DNA from: Myxococcus stipitatus | GTDB taxonomy: Bacteria; Myxococcota; Myxococcia; Myxococcales; Myxococcaceae | Length of the DNA: 64,000 bases | Direction: 5' to 3' | Assembly: GCF_021412625.1 (NCBI RefSeq) | Contig: NZ_JAKCFI010000008.1 | Location: 248,001 to 312,000, forward strand | Part shown: positions 49,916 to 59,876 of the stretch, in pieces | How the letters are laid out: each line of letters begins with the position of its first letter | How positions within the stretch are numbered: position 1 is the first letter of the stretch | Program-made: the position numbers and the translations under genes | Notes under the pieces: model-generated | Seen by the model: the letters and a program-made list of their open reading frames with translations, nothing else | Databases searched by the model: none | Told to the model about the DNA's origin: nothing

Positions 49916-50839
49916 ATGCGCGCGGGCTTCACAATGAAGCGAGACCCACTCGACGGGGTGATGACGCTGTTGACGGTCGCGCGGCTGCGCAGCTTTCGCG
50001 CGGCGGCGACGGAGCTGGGGGTATCGCCCTCGGCGGTGAGCCAGACGGTGCGGACGCTCGAGGCGCGAGCGGGCGTGGCGCTGCTGACGCGGACGACGCG
50101 CAGCGTGGGACTGACGGAGGCGGGGCAGCGCTTCATCGAGCGCGCGGCGCCCGCCATCGACGAGGTGCTCGCGGCGTTCGACTCGGCGCGCGCGCTGGGC
50201 GGCAAGGCGCGGGGGCTGCTGCGGCTCACCGTGCCCCGCGCGGTGATTCCGCACGTCATCGAGCCGCTCCTTCCAGGTTTCTGCGCGGCGTACCCCGAGG
50301 TGCAGCTGGAGGTCCACGCGGCGGACCACCTGAGCCACATCGTCGACGAGGGCTTCGACGCCGGCATCCGCCTGGGGGAGAACGTGGAGGCGGACATGGT
50401 GGCGGTGCGGCTGACACCGCCCTTCGGCTTCGCGGTGTTCGGCGCGCCCGCGTACTTCGAGCGAAGGGGGCGCCCGCGCAAGCCCGAGGACCTGCGCTCG
50501 CACACCTGCATCAACTACCGCGGCGCGGACGGCTCGCTGTACCGCTGGCAGTTCTCGCGCAAGGGGCAGGCGCTGGACCTCGCCGTGCAGGGGTCGGTCA
50601 TCGTCAACGACTCGGCGCTCAACCTGTCCGCGGCGGTGAAGGGATTGGGGCTCGCGTACGCGGCGGAGCCGCTCGCGGCGGGGTATGTACGCCAGGGACA
50701 GTTGGAGCGGGTGCTCGCGTCGTACTGTCCCGGCACGCCAGGGCTGTTCCTCTACTTCCCGAGCCGACTCCAAGCCCTGCCCAAGCTGCGCGCCTTCATC
50801 GACTACGCGCGCGAGCACCTCGAGCCACCGGAGCCTTGA
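49916..50839 (+). CDS. LysR-family transcriptional regulator
   Basis: A 307-residue regulator of normal length. The N-terminal winged helix has the LysR pattern SFRAAATELGVSPSAVSQTVRTLE followed by RTTRSVGLTEAG. The remaining ~210 residues form the substrate-binding type effector domain (LLRLTVPRAVIPHVIEPLL, then FDAGIRLGE). It probably binds the gap between itself and the SDR gene and controls both. The ATG at 49916 or a better placed Met at 49934 could be the true start. Confidence 0.9.
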   Translation: MRAGFTMKRDPLDGVMTLLTVARLRSFRAAATELGVSPSAVSQTVRTLEARAGVALLTRTTRSVGLTEAGQRFIERAAPAIDEVLAAFDSARALGGKARGLLRLTVPRAVIPHVIEPLLPGFCAAYPEVQLEVHAADHLSHIVDEGFDAGIRLGENVEADMVAVRLTPPFGFAVFGAPAYFERRGRPRKPEDLRSHTCINYRGADGSLYRWQFSRKGQALDLAVQGSVIVNDSALNLSAAVKGLGLAYAAEPLAAGYVRQGQLERVLASYCPGTPGLFLYFPSRLQALPKLRAFIDYAREHLEPPEP

Positions 50840-50872
50840 GCCAACGTCCCGGGCCCGCGTCGAGTCCCGAGA

Positions 50873-50901
50873 GCCCCCGGTGCAGCCCGAACACCGGGGG
50901 C
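50873..50901. terminator. Convergent hairpin between LysR and the lectin/dehydrogenase gene
   Basis: GCCCCCGGTG (50873-50882) and CACCGGGGGC (50892-50901) form a perfect ten-base stem with a nine-base loop between two convergent stop codons. There is no T run. Confidence 0.65.
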
Positions 50902-50911
50902 CTCACGCTCG

Positions 50912-53005
50912 CTACGGTCCGAGCACGACGCGGAAGATCTTCTCGTTGCTGTTGTTGGGGATGCTGTCCTTGTCGCCCTGGTTCGTGGTCGTCAGCCACA
51001 GGTTGCCGTCGAGGGTCGGCTCGACGGTGCGCAGCCGCCCATAGGTGCCGACGAAGAACTGCTGCACGTTGGTCAGCTCGGTGCCGCTGATGACCTCGCG
51101 GTAGAGGCGCGAGCCCCGAGCGCAGGCGACATAGAGGACGTCACGGACCACCGCGATGCCGGAGCAGGAGCCGTCCGCGGTGGAGTAGGTCCGCTTCGGG
51201 GCGATGTACCCAGCCGTCGCGCAGCCGGAGCCGCCCTGGGACACGGTCCCCTCACAGTTCGGCCAGCCGTAGTTGCCGCCCCGCTGGATGAGGTTGGTCT
51301 CGTCCATCACCGAGTTGCCGAACTCCTGCTCCCACAGACGGCCCTGGGAGTCGAACGCCAGTCCCTGCGGGTTGCGGTGGCCGTAGCTCCACACGTAGTT
51401 GCCGAAGGGGTTGTCGGACGGGACGCTGCCATCGGGGTTGAGTCGGAGCACCTTGCCCGCCAGGTTGTTCAGGTCCTGCGCGTAGGCGCCGTTCTGGGCA
51501 TCCCCGGTCGAAGCGTAGAGCTTCCCGTCCGGGCCGAAGCGCAGGCGCCCGCCATTGTGGAACTTGTTGCGACCGATGCCCTGGACCAGCACCTGGAGCG
51601 AGGAGGTCGAGAGGGCGCCGTTCTCGTACCGCAGGCGGACGATGCGATTGTCGGTGGGCGAGGTGTGCATCACGTACAGCCAGCGGTCGGTGGAGAAGGC
51701 GGGCGAGAGGGCCAGCCCCATCAGCCCGCCCTCGCCGTCGGTGCTCTGCACGTTGGGAACGGTCCCCACGGACGTCTTCTGTCCCGTCACCGGGTCCAGG
51801 CGGACGATGTCCTGCGCGTCCCGGCGACCGTAGAGCACCGAGCCGTCCGGCAGGTTCACCAGGCCCCAGGGGATGTCCGTGTCCGTGGCGACCTGGGAGA
51901 CGGAGCAGATGGCGCTCGTGCAGGCCTGTCCCGTGGAGACCGTCACCGCCGAGCTCAGGGCGGACGCGTTGGCCTGGGCGTCGCGGGCGAGCACGGCATA
52001 GGCATAGGCCGTGTTGGGAGTGAGGCCGCTATCGACGAAAGACGTCCCGGGCGGCGAACCAGACACCGTGCCGATCTTCACCCCGCCTCGGAACACGTCG
52101 TAAGCCGTCACCCCCACGTTGTCGGTGGACGCGGTCCAGCCCAACGTCACGCTGGTGCCCACGGCGGTGGCGGTGAGGCCGGTGGGGATGCTGGGGGGCT
52201 GGGTGTCCGCCTGGCACTGGGGCGGAGTGATGGAGAGCGTGGCGCTGCCCTGGGAGACGTTGCCCGCCGCGTCCCGCGCATTCACGTACAGCCCCCACGT
52301 CGCGCCGGGGACCACGGTCAGCGCGGTGGACACCGTCGCGCCGGAGACGGACTTCATGTGCTGGCCATCGTGGTAGACGTCGTAGAAGGCGACGCCCTCG
52401 TTGTCCGTGGAGGGCGACCACGTGAGCGTGGCCGAGTTGCACGTCACGTTGGACAAGGCGAGCCCCGTGGGCACGGTGGGGGGCTGGGTGTCGGGCGGTA
52501 GCGTCCATTGCTGGTTCGTCTGACCGTTGCAATCCCAGACAATCACCGGAGAGCCATTGGCGGTGGCCTGGTTGGCGACGTCCAGGCACAGGGAAGAGGC
52601 GACATGGACCACCGCGCCGTTGGCGTCGCGGCGCCACCGCTGGTTCGCCGCGCCGGTGCAGACGGCGATGACCGCTCGCGCCTCGGCGGTGGCGCTCACG
52701 GGCTCGACGCACCGGGCGCCGTCGAACACGCGCAGCTCGCCCTCGGGGGTGAACAGGAACCGCTGGTTGCCCTCCCCGTGGCAGTCATAGACCTGGAGCC
52801 CCTGGCCCGGCGTCTGGCTGCTCTGGGCCACGTCGAGACAGCGGCCCGACTGCGCGCCGATGAGCCGGGTGCCCGCGGTGACCGCGGCGGCTTGCGCCCC
52901 GAGGTCAGGGGCGTTCTCCGCCTTCACGCCACAGGCGAAGGCGGAAGCGGAGAGGAGGACGAGGATGGTGCGACGCGCTCTGCGGGATGACGGACGAACC
53001 TGCAT
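50912..53005 (-). CDS. Secreted lectin/FN3/sorbosone-dehydrogenase-like protein
   Basis: A 697-residue predicted lipoprotein (SASAFAC). Order: a ricin-B beta-trefoil (about residues 40-175) with three QxW-type marks (NQRFLF, NQRWRR, NQQWTL); two fibronectin type III modules (about 177-362, each opening with DTQPP); and a C-terminal six-bladed propeller of the glucose/sorbosone dehydrogenase (PQQ-dependent sugar dehydrogenase) family, marked by GEGGLMGLALSPAF, NKFHNGGRLRFGPDGKLY and WSYGHRNPQGLAF. It likely binds sugar polymers outside the cell and oxidises them. PQQ use is not proven. The ATG follows CAGGAG by nine bases. Confidence 0.9.
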   Translation of the reverse strand: MQVRPSSRRARRTILVLLSASAFACGVKAENAPDLGAQAAAVTAGTRLIGAQSGRCLDVAQSSQTPGQGLQVYDCHGEGNQRFLFTPEGELRVFDGARCVEPVSATAEARAVIAVCTGAANQRWRRDANGAVVHVASSLCLDVANQATANGSPVIVWDCNGQTNQQWTLPPDTQPPTVPTGLALSNVTCNSATLTWSPSTDNEGVAFYDVYHDGQHMKSVSGATVSTALTVVPGATWGLYVNARDAAGNVSQGSATLSITPPQCQADTQPPSIPTGLTATAVGTSVTLGWTASTDNVGVTAYDVFRGGVKIGTVSGSPPGTSFVDSGLTPNTAYAYAVLARDAQANASALSSAVTVSTGQACTSAICSVSQVATDTDIPWGLVNLPDGSVLYGRRDAQDIVRLDPVTGQKTSVGTVPNVQSTDGEGGLMGLALSPAFSTDRWLYVMHTSPTDNRIVRLRYENGALSTSSLQVLVQGIGRNKFHNGGRLRFGPDGKLYASTGDAQNGAYAQDLNNLAGKVLRLNPDGSVPSDNPFGNYVWSYGHRNPQGLAFDSQGRLWEQEFGNSVMDETNLIQRGGNYGWPNCEGTVSQGGSGCATAGYIAPKRTYSTADGSCSGIAVVRDVLYVACARGSRLYREVISGTELTNVQQFFVGTYGRLRTVEPTLDGNLWLTTTNQGDKDSIPNNSNEKIFRVVLGP

Positions 53006-53220
53006 TGACACGCTCCTGGGTTTTCGCCTCCTTCCGGTCAATCACGAACAAACTCAAGTGAACTTCCCGTGCTTGTGCGGGCAGGTGTTGGCCCCCAGGC
53101 AATGGATGCGCGTAAGACGCTGGCTCCCAGCAGCCGGCGCATACCTTTGCATCCGGAGTGAATCCCTCGGCGTGAATCGCTGGCATCCCGAAGCCCCCCG
53201 GGAGCCATCGGAGGGACCCG

Positions 53221-54876
53221 CTACACCGCTCCCGCCGCCGCCCTGCCGGCCGCGCGCCCGGAGAAGATGCAGCCGCCGAGGAAGGTGCCCTCCAGCGCGC
53301 GGTAGCCATGCACTCCACCGCCGCCGAAGCCCGCGACCTCGCCCGCCGCGTAGAGGCCGGGCACGAGCTGCCCGTTCGTGCCGAACACCCGCGCGGACAG
53401 GTCCGTCTCGAAGCCACCCAGCGTCTTGCGCGTCAGGATGTTCAGCTTCACGCCGATGAGCGGCCCCGCCTCCGGGTCCAGGATGCGATGCGGCTTCGCG
53501 GTGCGCACCAGCTGGTCGCCTCGGTACTCCCGCGCCTGTCGGATGGCGGCGATCTGCAGGTCCTTGCCGAACGGGTTGTCCAGCTGCCTGTCCCGCGCGA
53601 CCACCTCGCGCTCCACCGTCGCGTAGTCGAGCAGCGGCTTCTCCGTCTTCGCGTTCATCCCTTCCACCAGCTTGCGGAGGTCGTCGGACACGACGAAGTC
53701 GACGCCGTGCTCCTTGAACGCCTCCACCGGCCCCATCGCCTTCTTGCCCACCGCGCGGTTGAGCACTCCGCGCCAGTCCTTGTTCGTCAGGTCCGGGTTC
53801 TGCTCCGACCCCGAGAGCGCGAACTCCTTCTTGATGATGCGCTGGTTCAGCACGAACCAGGTGTGCTCGTGCCCTGTCTTCAGGATGTATTCGAGCGTCC
53901 CCAGCGTGTCGAAGCCCGGGAACAAGGGCGGAGGCAGTCGCTTGCCCGTGGCGTCCAGCCACAGCGAGCTGGGGCCGGGGAGAATCCGGATGCCGTGCTG
54001 GGGCCAGATGGGGCTCCAGTTCCGCAGGCCCTCCGTGTAGTGCCACATCCGGTCGCGGTTGATGAGCCGCGCGCCCGCCGCCTCGGTGATGGCGATCATC
54101 CGCCCGTCCACGTGCGCCGGCACGCCCTGCACCATGAACTTCGGCGCAGGCCCCAGCCGCGAGGGCCAGCTCTTTCGCACCAGCTCGTGGTTGCCGCCGA
54201 TGCCGCCCGACGTGACGATGACCGCCGAGGCGCGCACCTCGAAGTCCCCCACCGTCTCCCGGGGAGAGCTCACGCCCCGGGGCACGTCCGTGGGCACCAG
54301 CCGCATGCCACGCGCGCCCACCACGGCGCCTCCCTCCACGAGCAATTCGTCCACGCGGTGGCGGAACAGGAAGGAGATCTTCCCCTGCTCGCGGGCCGCC
54401 TGGGCCTTGCGGACGAAGGGCGCGAGCACTCCCGGGCCCGTGCCCCACGTCACGTGGAAGCGCGGCACCGAGTTGCCATGCCCCACGGCGCCATAGCCAC
54501 CGCGCTCGGCCCAGCCCACCACGGGGAACCACCGCATCCCCAGCTGGTGGAGCCACGGCCGCATCTCGCCCGCGGCGAAGCCCACGAACGCCTCCGCCCA
54601 CTGACGGGGCCAGTGGTCCTCCTCCCGGTCGAACCCCGCCGTCCCCAACCAGTCCTCGAGCGCCAGTGCGTATGAGTCCTTGATGCCCATGCGCCGCTGC
54701 TCGGGTGAGTCCACCAGGAACAACCCGCCGAAGGACCAGAACGCCTGACCGCCCAGGCTCTGCTCACCCTCCTGGTCCAGCACGATGACGCGCTTGCCCG
54801 CATCCGCCAGCTCCGTCGCGGCCACCAGCCCCGCCAGCCCACCTCCCACGACGATGACATCCGCCTGCTGTCCCAT
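53221..54876 (-). CDS. FAD-binding oxidoreductase, ketosteroid-dehydrogenase/fumarate-reductase-like
   Basis: A 551-residue flavoprotein. FAD binding is seen at VIVVGGGLAGLVAATELADAG (residue 8 on), the following LDQE, and a C-terminal GLYAAGEVAGFGGGG loop. The lengths and the RALEGTFLGGCIFSGRAAG end agree with FAD-dependent dehydrogenases of the ketosteroid/3-oxosteroid or fumarate-reductase flavoprotein group. The substrate is unknown. GGAGGG precedes the ATG by six bases. It stands alone between the lectin protein and a small membrane protein. Confidence 0.86.
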   Translation of the reverse strand: MGQQADVIVVGGGLAGLVAATELADAGKRVIVLDQEGEQSLGGQAFWSFGGLFLVDSPEQRRMGIKDSYALALEDWLGTAGFDREEDHWPRQWAEAFVGFAAGEMRPWLHQLGMRWFPVVGWAERGGYGAVGHGNSVPRFHVTWGTGPGVLAPFVRKAQAAREQGKISFLFRHRVDELLVEGGAVVGARGMRLVPTDVPRGVSSPRETVGDFEVRASAVIVTSGGIGGNHELVRKSWPSRLGPAPKFMVQGVPAHVDGRMIAITEAAGARLINRDRMWHYTEGLRNWSPIWPQHGIRILPGPSSLWLDATGKRLPPPLFPGFDTLGTLEYILKTGHEHTWFVLNQRIIKKEFALSGSEQNPDLTNKDWRGVLNRAVGKKAMGPVEAFKEHGVDFVVSDDLRKLVEGMNAKTEKPLLDYATVEREVVARDRQLDNPFGKDLQIAAIRQAREYRGDQLVRTAKPHRILDPEAGPLIGVKLNILTRKTLGGFETDLSARVFGTNGQLVPGLYAAGEVAGFGGGGVHGYRALEGTFLGGCIFSGRAAGRAAAGAV

Positions 54877-55015
54877 CTGGTCCCTCCAAGGTCGGCGACA
54901 GAGCGCGTGATGATAGGGGAACACCCCTCCCCGCGCGACCCTGCGCCCTCGTCGCGAACCCGCTTCCACGTCGGCCCAGCCGGAGCCTCCGTGACAGAGG
55001 ACCCGCCCACCGCGC

Positions 55016-55339
55016 CTACGTGTCCATGAAGCGCAGGAGCCCCTGCGTCACCCACAGGCCGAGCATCGTGCTGGGGAGCGGCCACACGAACGACACCAGG
55101 TAGATGAGCTTCAACCGGAGCGGCGCCTTCTCGGACGCGCCATCACGCGGGAGGGTCCGGAAGACCGCCTCCCCCGCCCTCCGTAACGCCATCAAGGCCA
55201 GGCCCCCCAGCCCGAACCCGATGGACGTCCCCAGCCCGTACCGGGTGACACCGCCGCCTTCGAGCCGGGCCGCGGCCAGGGCTCCCCCCATTCCAGCGGC
55301 CCACGCAATCAGACTCATCATGTCCCAGAGACTCACCAT
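55016..55339 (-). CDS. Small integral membrane protein
   Basis: A 107-residue protein with three likely membrane helices: SLIAWAAGMGGALAAARL, TSIGFGLGGLALMAL and LIYLVSFVWPLPSTMLGLWV. A charged loop (RRAGEAVFRTLPRDGASEKAP) separates the second and third. No family is recognised. The start ATG (55339) is supported mainly by the immediate hydrophobic segment. It lies 139 bases upstream of the FAD oxidoreductase gene in the same direction. Confidence 0.6.
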   Translation of the reverse strand: MVSLWDMMSLIAWAAGMGGALAAARLEGGGVTRYGLGTSIGFGLGGLALMALRRAGEAVFRTLPRDGASEKAPLRLKLIYLVSFVWPLPSTMLGLWVTQGLLRFMDT

Positions 55340-55472
55340 CGAGACCTCATCCCATCAGCATGGAGCCGGCCCGCCCCCCTCAATACCAACCATGGTGACA
55401 GGGAATCCGGACGACCGGAAGACCTGGACGACATGACAAGGATTGCGTCGCCATTCGTGACAGGATGGCGCC

Positions 55473-56381
55473 ATGTTCGACTGGCTTCGCAAACTGTTCC
55501 GCGGCACGGCGTCCACCCCTCGCCCCTCCGCGCCCGACGATGACGCGAGGAAGACGGTGTCCCCTCCGAAGGCCACGCCCTCCGAAGCCATCCCCTGGGG
55601 CCGCTGGGTGTGGATCGAACCGCGCTGGCCGCTCCAGGGGCGCTTCCTCGGGTACACCTACGTCGACGCCGAGGCGGGGCTGTCCGCCAAGGGGGGACCC
55701 GAGAGCGAGGCGGACCTCGCGGAGGCCCCCTCCGTCACCATGCGGCTCCCCATGGAGTTCCCCTGGCGAATCCTCACGGAGGAGGAGCTCACCGCGCGTG
55801 GGCTCCCCGCCACGCCGTCATGGCTCTCCTTCTTCGGCCCCCAGCCCGACCCGAACGCGCCCTGGCGCAAGGACCCTCACCTCCAGGGCCGCTTCCACGA
55901 GCGCTATCCCGACGACCTCCAGGTGATGGTGCACGACGGCGACCCCCGCCGCACGAAGCGCGCGCCCGAGGTGTGCTGGGTCCGCATCCTGGGCGCGGAG
56001 CCAGGGCCGCCGCGTCTGGCGCGACAGCCCTCCGGGGAGCCCTCCCCCGCCCGAGACACCTGGGTCTATGTCGCCCGCCTCACCAACACGCCTCACGGCC
56101 TCCAGGACATCCGCCAGGGCGAGGAGCTGCGCTTCCTGAGCAGCGCCGAGATGCCGTTCCCCCTCCACGTCACGAAGCAGTACCTCGAGGAGCGCGGGAA
56201 CTGGCTCATCAACCCGTGCAACAAGTGCAGCTGGGACGAGGCAATGGACCCGCCCAGCACCATGGCAAGGTTCCGCTTCCCGGACATGCCCCCGGACGCG
56301 GAGCCGGTGACCTTCACCTCGTTCTGCCCCCAGTGCGACGGCTTCCAGGTCCTCACCCGCGCGGGCGCGACGGACACCTGA
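55473..56381 (+). CDS. Hypothetical protein with a C-terminal two-CXXC site
   Basis: A 302-residue soluble protein. The N-terminus MFDWLRKLFRG is followed by a Pro-rich stretch, then a conserved-looking middle (GRWVWIEPRWPLQGRFLGYTYVDAEAG and PHGLQDIRQGEELRF). The end has NPCNKCSWDE and FCPQCDGFQ, two CXXC pairs that could hold one zinc. No function is known. AGGA precedes the ATG. Confidence 0.7.
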   Translation: MFDWLRKLFRGTASTPRPSAPDDDARKTVSPPKATPSEAIPWGRWVWIEPRWPLQGRFLGYTYVDAEAGLSAKGGPESEADLAEAPSVTMRLPMEFPWRILTEEELTARGLPATPSWLSFFGPQPDPNAPWRKDPHLQGRFHERYPDDLQVMVHDGDPRRTKRAPEVCWVRILGAEPGPPRLARQPSGEPSPARDTWVYVARLTNTPHGLQDIRQGEELRFLSSAEMPFPLHVTKQYLEERGNWLINPCNKCSWDEAMDPPSTMARFRFPDMPPDAEPVTFTSFCPQCDGFQVLTRAGATDT

Positions 56382-56405
56382 GCGCCCGCTCGGGGCCCAA
56401 GCGCC

Positions 56406-56933
56406 TCATCCCTCGACGCGAACGTGGAGGGCCGCATCGAACTGGCGCACCACGCAGTCCCCCGCGCTGCCGTCCTCCCACGCGAGCATCGCGAACTCCG
56501 CGGGCGCGTCGAGCGCGATGATGGGGTGGTGCCACACGCCAGGGTGGTAGTTCACGCCCTCCCCCGGGCCACAGATGAACGCCTCCAGCCTCGTCACGTC
56601 CGGGCCCCCGTCGGACGCCGCGGGCGCGACGCAGACGAGGTAGCGCTCGCACCGCATGGGCAGGAACGCCTGACTCGAATGGGGGTGGTGTTCCAGCAGC
56701 TTCACCGTGAAGGGCAGCGCCTGTGGCACCGAGCGGAACACCGCGAGGTTCGGCTTCGCGCCGCTCCGCCCGTTCTCCAGCCGCGCCGACCAGTCGAACC
56801 GCACCGCCGTCCCCTGGTTCGCCGCCGAGCCGGGCGCCAGACCCGCGGAGACGACGTCGCCATAGGGGGCGAAGCCCTCGGGCGACAGGGCGCGCGCGAC
56901 CACGGTCCGAGGGGCCTCCCGGTGCTCACTCAT
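56406..56933 (-). CDS. allA: Ureidoglycolate lyase-like protein (AllA family)
   Basis: A 175-residue cupin of about the usual AllA length. Marks are PEGFAPYGDVVSAG near the start, KLLEHHPHSSQAFLPM, YLVCVAP and NYHPGVWHHPIIAL, the typical HPGxWHHP loop. AllA converts ureidoglycolate to glyoxylate and urea in purine breakdown. No other purine-catabolism gene is nearby. Start ATG 56933 was taken; an in-frame ATG at 56945 is possible. It converges with the CXXC protein gene. Confidence 0.85.
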   Translation of the reverse strand: MSEHREAPRTVVARALSPEGFAPYGDVVSAGLAPGSAANQGTAVRFDWSARLENGRSGAKPNLAVFRSVPQALPFTVKLLEHHPHSSQAFLPMRCERYLVCVAPAASDGGPDVTRLEAFICGPGEGVNYHPGVWHHPIIALDAPAEFAMLAWEDGSAGDCVVRQFDAALHVRVEG

Positions 56934-57058
56934 GACACCGAGCATACCCGACCGCTTCGACCCCGAGTCCCTCCCCGCCCGTACGAATCGCGCGGGCTGC
57001 TTGAATATCCGTCAAGGCCATCCGTCCCCCGCCCGCTCGCCCCATCCCCGGAGCCCCC

Positions 57059-57412
57059 GTGCGCATCCTCCTCTCCTCCCTCGTCCTCGCCGCCCTCGCC
57101 CTGCCCGCCCGGAGCGACGCGGCCTCGCTGCGCTGTGGCAACAACCTCGCGTCCGACGGCAACTCCATGTCGGAGGTCCTGCTCAAGTGCGGGGAGCCCG
57201 CGTCGAAGCACACTCGCGAGGAGCGGACCTCCACCCGGAGTGGACACGGCCGCGCCTCCGACCCGAGCGACCCCAGTCAGAACACCGTCACGTCGGTGAC
57301 CATCCAGGTCGAGGAGTGGACCTACAACTTCGGCCCCAACCGGTTGATGCAGGTCGTCATCTTCAAGGATGGCAAGCTGACGGACGTGCGCAGCGCGGGC
57401 TACGGCAAGTAG
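57059..57412 (+). CDS. DUF2845-family exported protein
   Basis: A 117-residue protein with signal peptide MRILLSSLVLAALALPARSDA. The mature part reads SLRCGNNLASDGNSMSEVLLKCGEPASK, the DUF2845 pattern with two Cys, then VEEWTYNFGPNRLMQVVIFKDGKL. Such proteins are periplasmic, of unknown function. The GTG start follows GGAG by about nine bases. It is upstream of the S9 peptidase gene, with a 188-base gap. Confidence 0.8.
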   Translation: MRILLSSLVLAALALPARSDAASLRCGNNLASDGNSMSEVLLKCGEPASKHTREERTSTRSGHGRASDPSDPSQNTVTSVTIQVEEWTYNFGPNRLMQVVIFKDGKLTDVRSAGYGK

Positions 57413-57600
57413 CGGGCCCGCGACCCTCCCCCCCCCTCCACCCGGCGTCGGCCAGACCCCATCCAGGGCGTGCTGCATTCCAGGACAACGCCCCACCTTC
57501 GCGACGTCATGGCATCTTCCCGGCCCTGACGTGTCCGAAGCACCGATGTCCTCCTCGACCTGAATGGAGCGTCCCCTCGACTCGGGGGGACGGGTCCCCG

Positions 57601-59781
57601 ATGCGAAGCCTTCTCACCGCGCTCCTCCTCCTGAGCGCTCCCGCCGCCAGGGCGGAATCCACGCCCATCCCGGTCGTCTCCTCCGGCCAGGACACCTTCT
57701 TCCAGCAGCTCTTCGCCACGCGCTTCTTCAACAGCGGCCGTCCCGGCAACGTGCAGCTCGCCCCGGACGAGCAGACCGTCTTCTTCCTGCGCAACTCCGC
57801 CGCCAGCCCCGCCCTCTCCCTCCACGCGTTCGACGTCGCCACCGGCCAGACGCGGGAGGTCCTCACGCCGGAGCAGCTCCTGCGCGGCGCCATGGAGTCG
57901 CTCTCCGCCGAGGAGAAGGCCCGCCGCGAGCGCATGCGGATGAGCTCCCGGGGCTTCGGCACGTATGCGCTGTCCGAGGACGGCGCGAAGCTGCTGCTCG
58001 GCCTGTCGGGCAAGCTCTATGTCGTGACGCGCGCCACCGGCAAGGTGACGGAGCTGGCCACGGGTCCGGGCGCGATGGACCCGCGCTTCTCCCCGGACGG
58101 CACGCAGGTCGCCTACGTCCGCGAGCAGGACGTCTACCGCGTGGACCTCGCCACCAACACCGAGCACCGTGTCACGAAGGGTGGCACCCCGGAGAAGACG
58201 CACGGGCTGGCGGAGTTCGTCGCGCAGGAAGAGATGTACCGCTTCACCGGCTACTGGTGGAGCCCGGACGCGAAGTCACTCGCCTACACGGAGTCCGACA
58301 CGAGCGGCGTGGAGAAGCTCTCCCTCGTGGACCCCAGCCACCCCGAGCAAGGCGCCCAGCAGGTCTCCTATCCGCGCGCCGGCAAGGCCAACGCGAAGGT
58401 CCGCCTGGGCCTCATCCCGGTGAAGGGCGGCAAGACGACGTGGGTGAGCTGGGACGCGGAGACCTATCCCTACCTCGCCACCGTGCGCTGGCCGGAGAAG
58501 GGCCCGCTCACGCTGCTCGTGCAGAACCGCACGCAGACGGAGGAGCGGCTCCTCGCGGTGGACCCGAAGACGGGCGCCACGCGCACGCTGCTGGTGGAGA
58601 AGTCCGCGACGTGGCTCGACCTGGACCAGACCTTCCCGCGCTGGCTGAAGGACGGCAGCGGCTTCCTGTGGCACACCGAGCGCAACGGCGCCCCCGAGGT
58701 GGAGCTGCGCGACGCGAATGGCCAGCTCGTGCGCTCCGTCATCCCTCCCTCGGCCGACTTCGAGGAGCTAGTGGGCTATGTGGAGCAGGAGGACACGGCC
58801 TACTTCGTGGGCGGCCCCGGCACGGGCGAGCGCTACCTGTGGCGCGTGAAGGCGGGCGCGGCGCCGGTCCGCGTCACCACGGGCGGGCCCGCCCGGGAGA
58901 TGGGGCGCATGTCCCGCCAGGGCGGGCTGCTGCTGCTCACCACCGAGGGCCCCACGAGCATGAGGCGCACCCTCGTCATGAAGCCGGATGGCACCACCGT
59001 GGGTGAGCTGCCCTCCGTCGCGCAGGAGCCTCCCTTCAAGCCCCGCATGGAGGTGCGGAGGGTGGGCAAGGCGGGCTACCCGACGATGGTGCTCCGCCCG
59101 CGCGACGCGCGCCCCGGCGTGAAGCTGCCGGTCATCGTCGAAATCTACGCGGGCCCCGGCACCTCCATGGTGCGCCAGGGCATGGCGGAGAACCTCCTGT
59201 CCCAGTGGCTCGCGGACCAGGGCTTCCTCGTGGTGAAGCTCGACGCGCCCGCGTCCCTGCGCAAGCCCAAGTACGACTTCGCGCGCGTGCTGCTGGACGA
59301 GCAGGTGGCCGCGCTGCGCGAGCTCGCGAAGGAGGTGCCTGAGCTGGACCTGACGCGCGTGGGCATCACCGGCAGCAGCCACGGCGGCTACATGTCCGCG
59401 CTCGCCGCCCTCACCCGCCCGGACGTCTTCAAGGCCGCGGTGGCCGTCTCCTCCGTGGTCGACTGGCGCGACTACGACACGCACCTGACCGAGCGCTTCC
59501 TCGGCCTGCCCCAGGAACAGCCCGAGGCCTACGAGCGGAGCAACCTGCTGACCCACGTGAAGGCCGGCGCACCCATGGGCAAGCTGCTGCTCGTCCACGG
59601 CACCACGGACGACAACGTCTTCTTCTTCCACTCGCTCAAGCTGTCCGACGCGCTGTTCCGCGCGGGACAACCGCATGGAGTGCTGCCGCTCAGCGGCGTC
59701 TCGCACATGATTTTCGCCGACCCGCTCGCCGCCGAGCAGCTCTGGCGCCGCACGGCGGAGTACTTCCGGGAGAATCTCTAG
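57601..59781 (+). CDS. Dipeptidyl-peptidase IV-like S9 family serine peptidase
   Basis: A 726-residue exported peptidase (signal MRSLLTALLLLSAPAARA). The first two thirds form the S9B beta-propeller (repeated YVREQDVYRVDLATN, WSPDAKSLAYTESD). The alpha/beta hydrolase domain holds the triad: S593 in GSSHGGYMS, Asp in HGTTDDNVFF and His in GVSHMIF. The motif QEEMYRFTGYWWSPD contains the paired acidic residues (E-E) that bind the substrate N-terminus. It would release dipeptides from proline-containing peptides outside the cytoplasm. GGGGACG can pair with CGTCCCC near the start, which may partly hide the ribosome site. Confidence 0.92.
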   Translation: MRSLLTALLLLSAPAARAESTPIPVVSSGQDTFFQQLFATRFFNSGRPGNVQLAPDEQTVFFLRNSAASPALSLHAFDVATGQTREVLTPEQLLRGAMESLSAEEKARRERMRMSSRGFGTYALSEDGAKLLLGLSGKLYVVTRATGKVTELATGPGAMDPRFSPDGTQVAYVREQDVYRVDLATNTEHRVTKGGTPEKTHGLAEFVAQEEMYRFTGYWWSPDAKSLAYTESDTSGVEKLSLVDPSHPEQGAQQVSYPRAGKANAKVRLGLIPVKGGKTTWVSWDAETYPYLATVRWPEKGPLTLLVQNRTQTEERLLAVDPKTGATRTLLVEKSATWLDLDQTFPRWLKDGSGFLWHTERNGAPEVELRDANGQLVRSVIPPSADFEELVGYVEQEDTAYFVGGPGTGERYLWRVKAGAAPVRVTTGGPAREMGRMSRQGGLLLLTTEGPTSMRRTLVMKPDGTTVGELPSVAQEPPFKPRMEVRRVGKAGYPTMVLRPRDARPGVKLPVIVEIYAGPGTSMVRQGMAENLLSQWLADQGFLVVKLDAPASLRKPKYDFARVLLDEQVAALRELAKEVPELDLTRVGITGSSHGGYMSALAALTRPDVFKAAVAVSSVVDWRDYDTHLTERFLGLPQEQPEAYERSNLLTHVKAGAPMGKLLLVHGTTDDNVFFFHSLKLSDALFRAGQPHGVLPLSGVSHMIFADPLAAEQLWRRTAEYFRENL

Positions 59782-59876
59782 GTCCGGGGCGCGCCTCGGG
59801 AGAGGCCGTGGCCTCACGAGGAGAGGCGGGCGCCAGGGGGCCGGGGGAGAACCTCCAGGCCCCCGGAGACACCCGA

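Noticed and set aside
57000-57016. Inverted repeat CTTGA-N7-TCAAG before the DUF2845 gene
   Set aside because: Five-base arms alone are too weak to call an operator.
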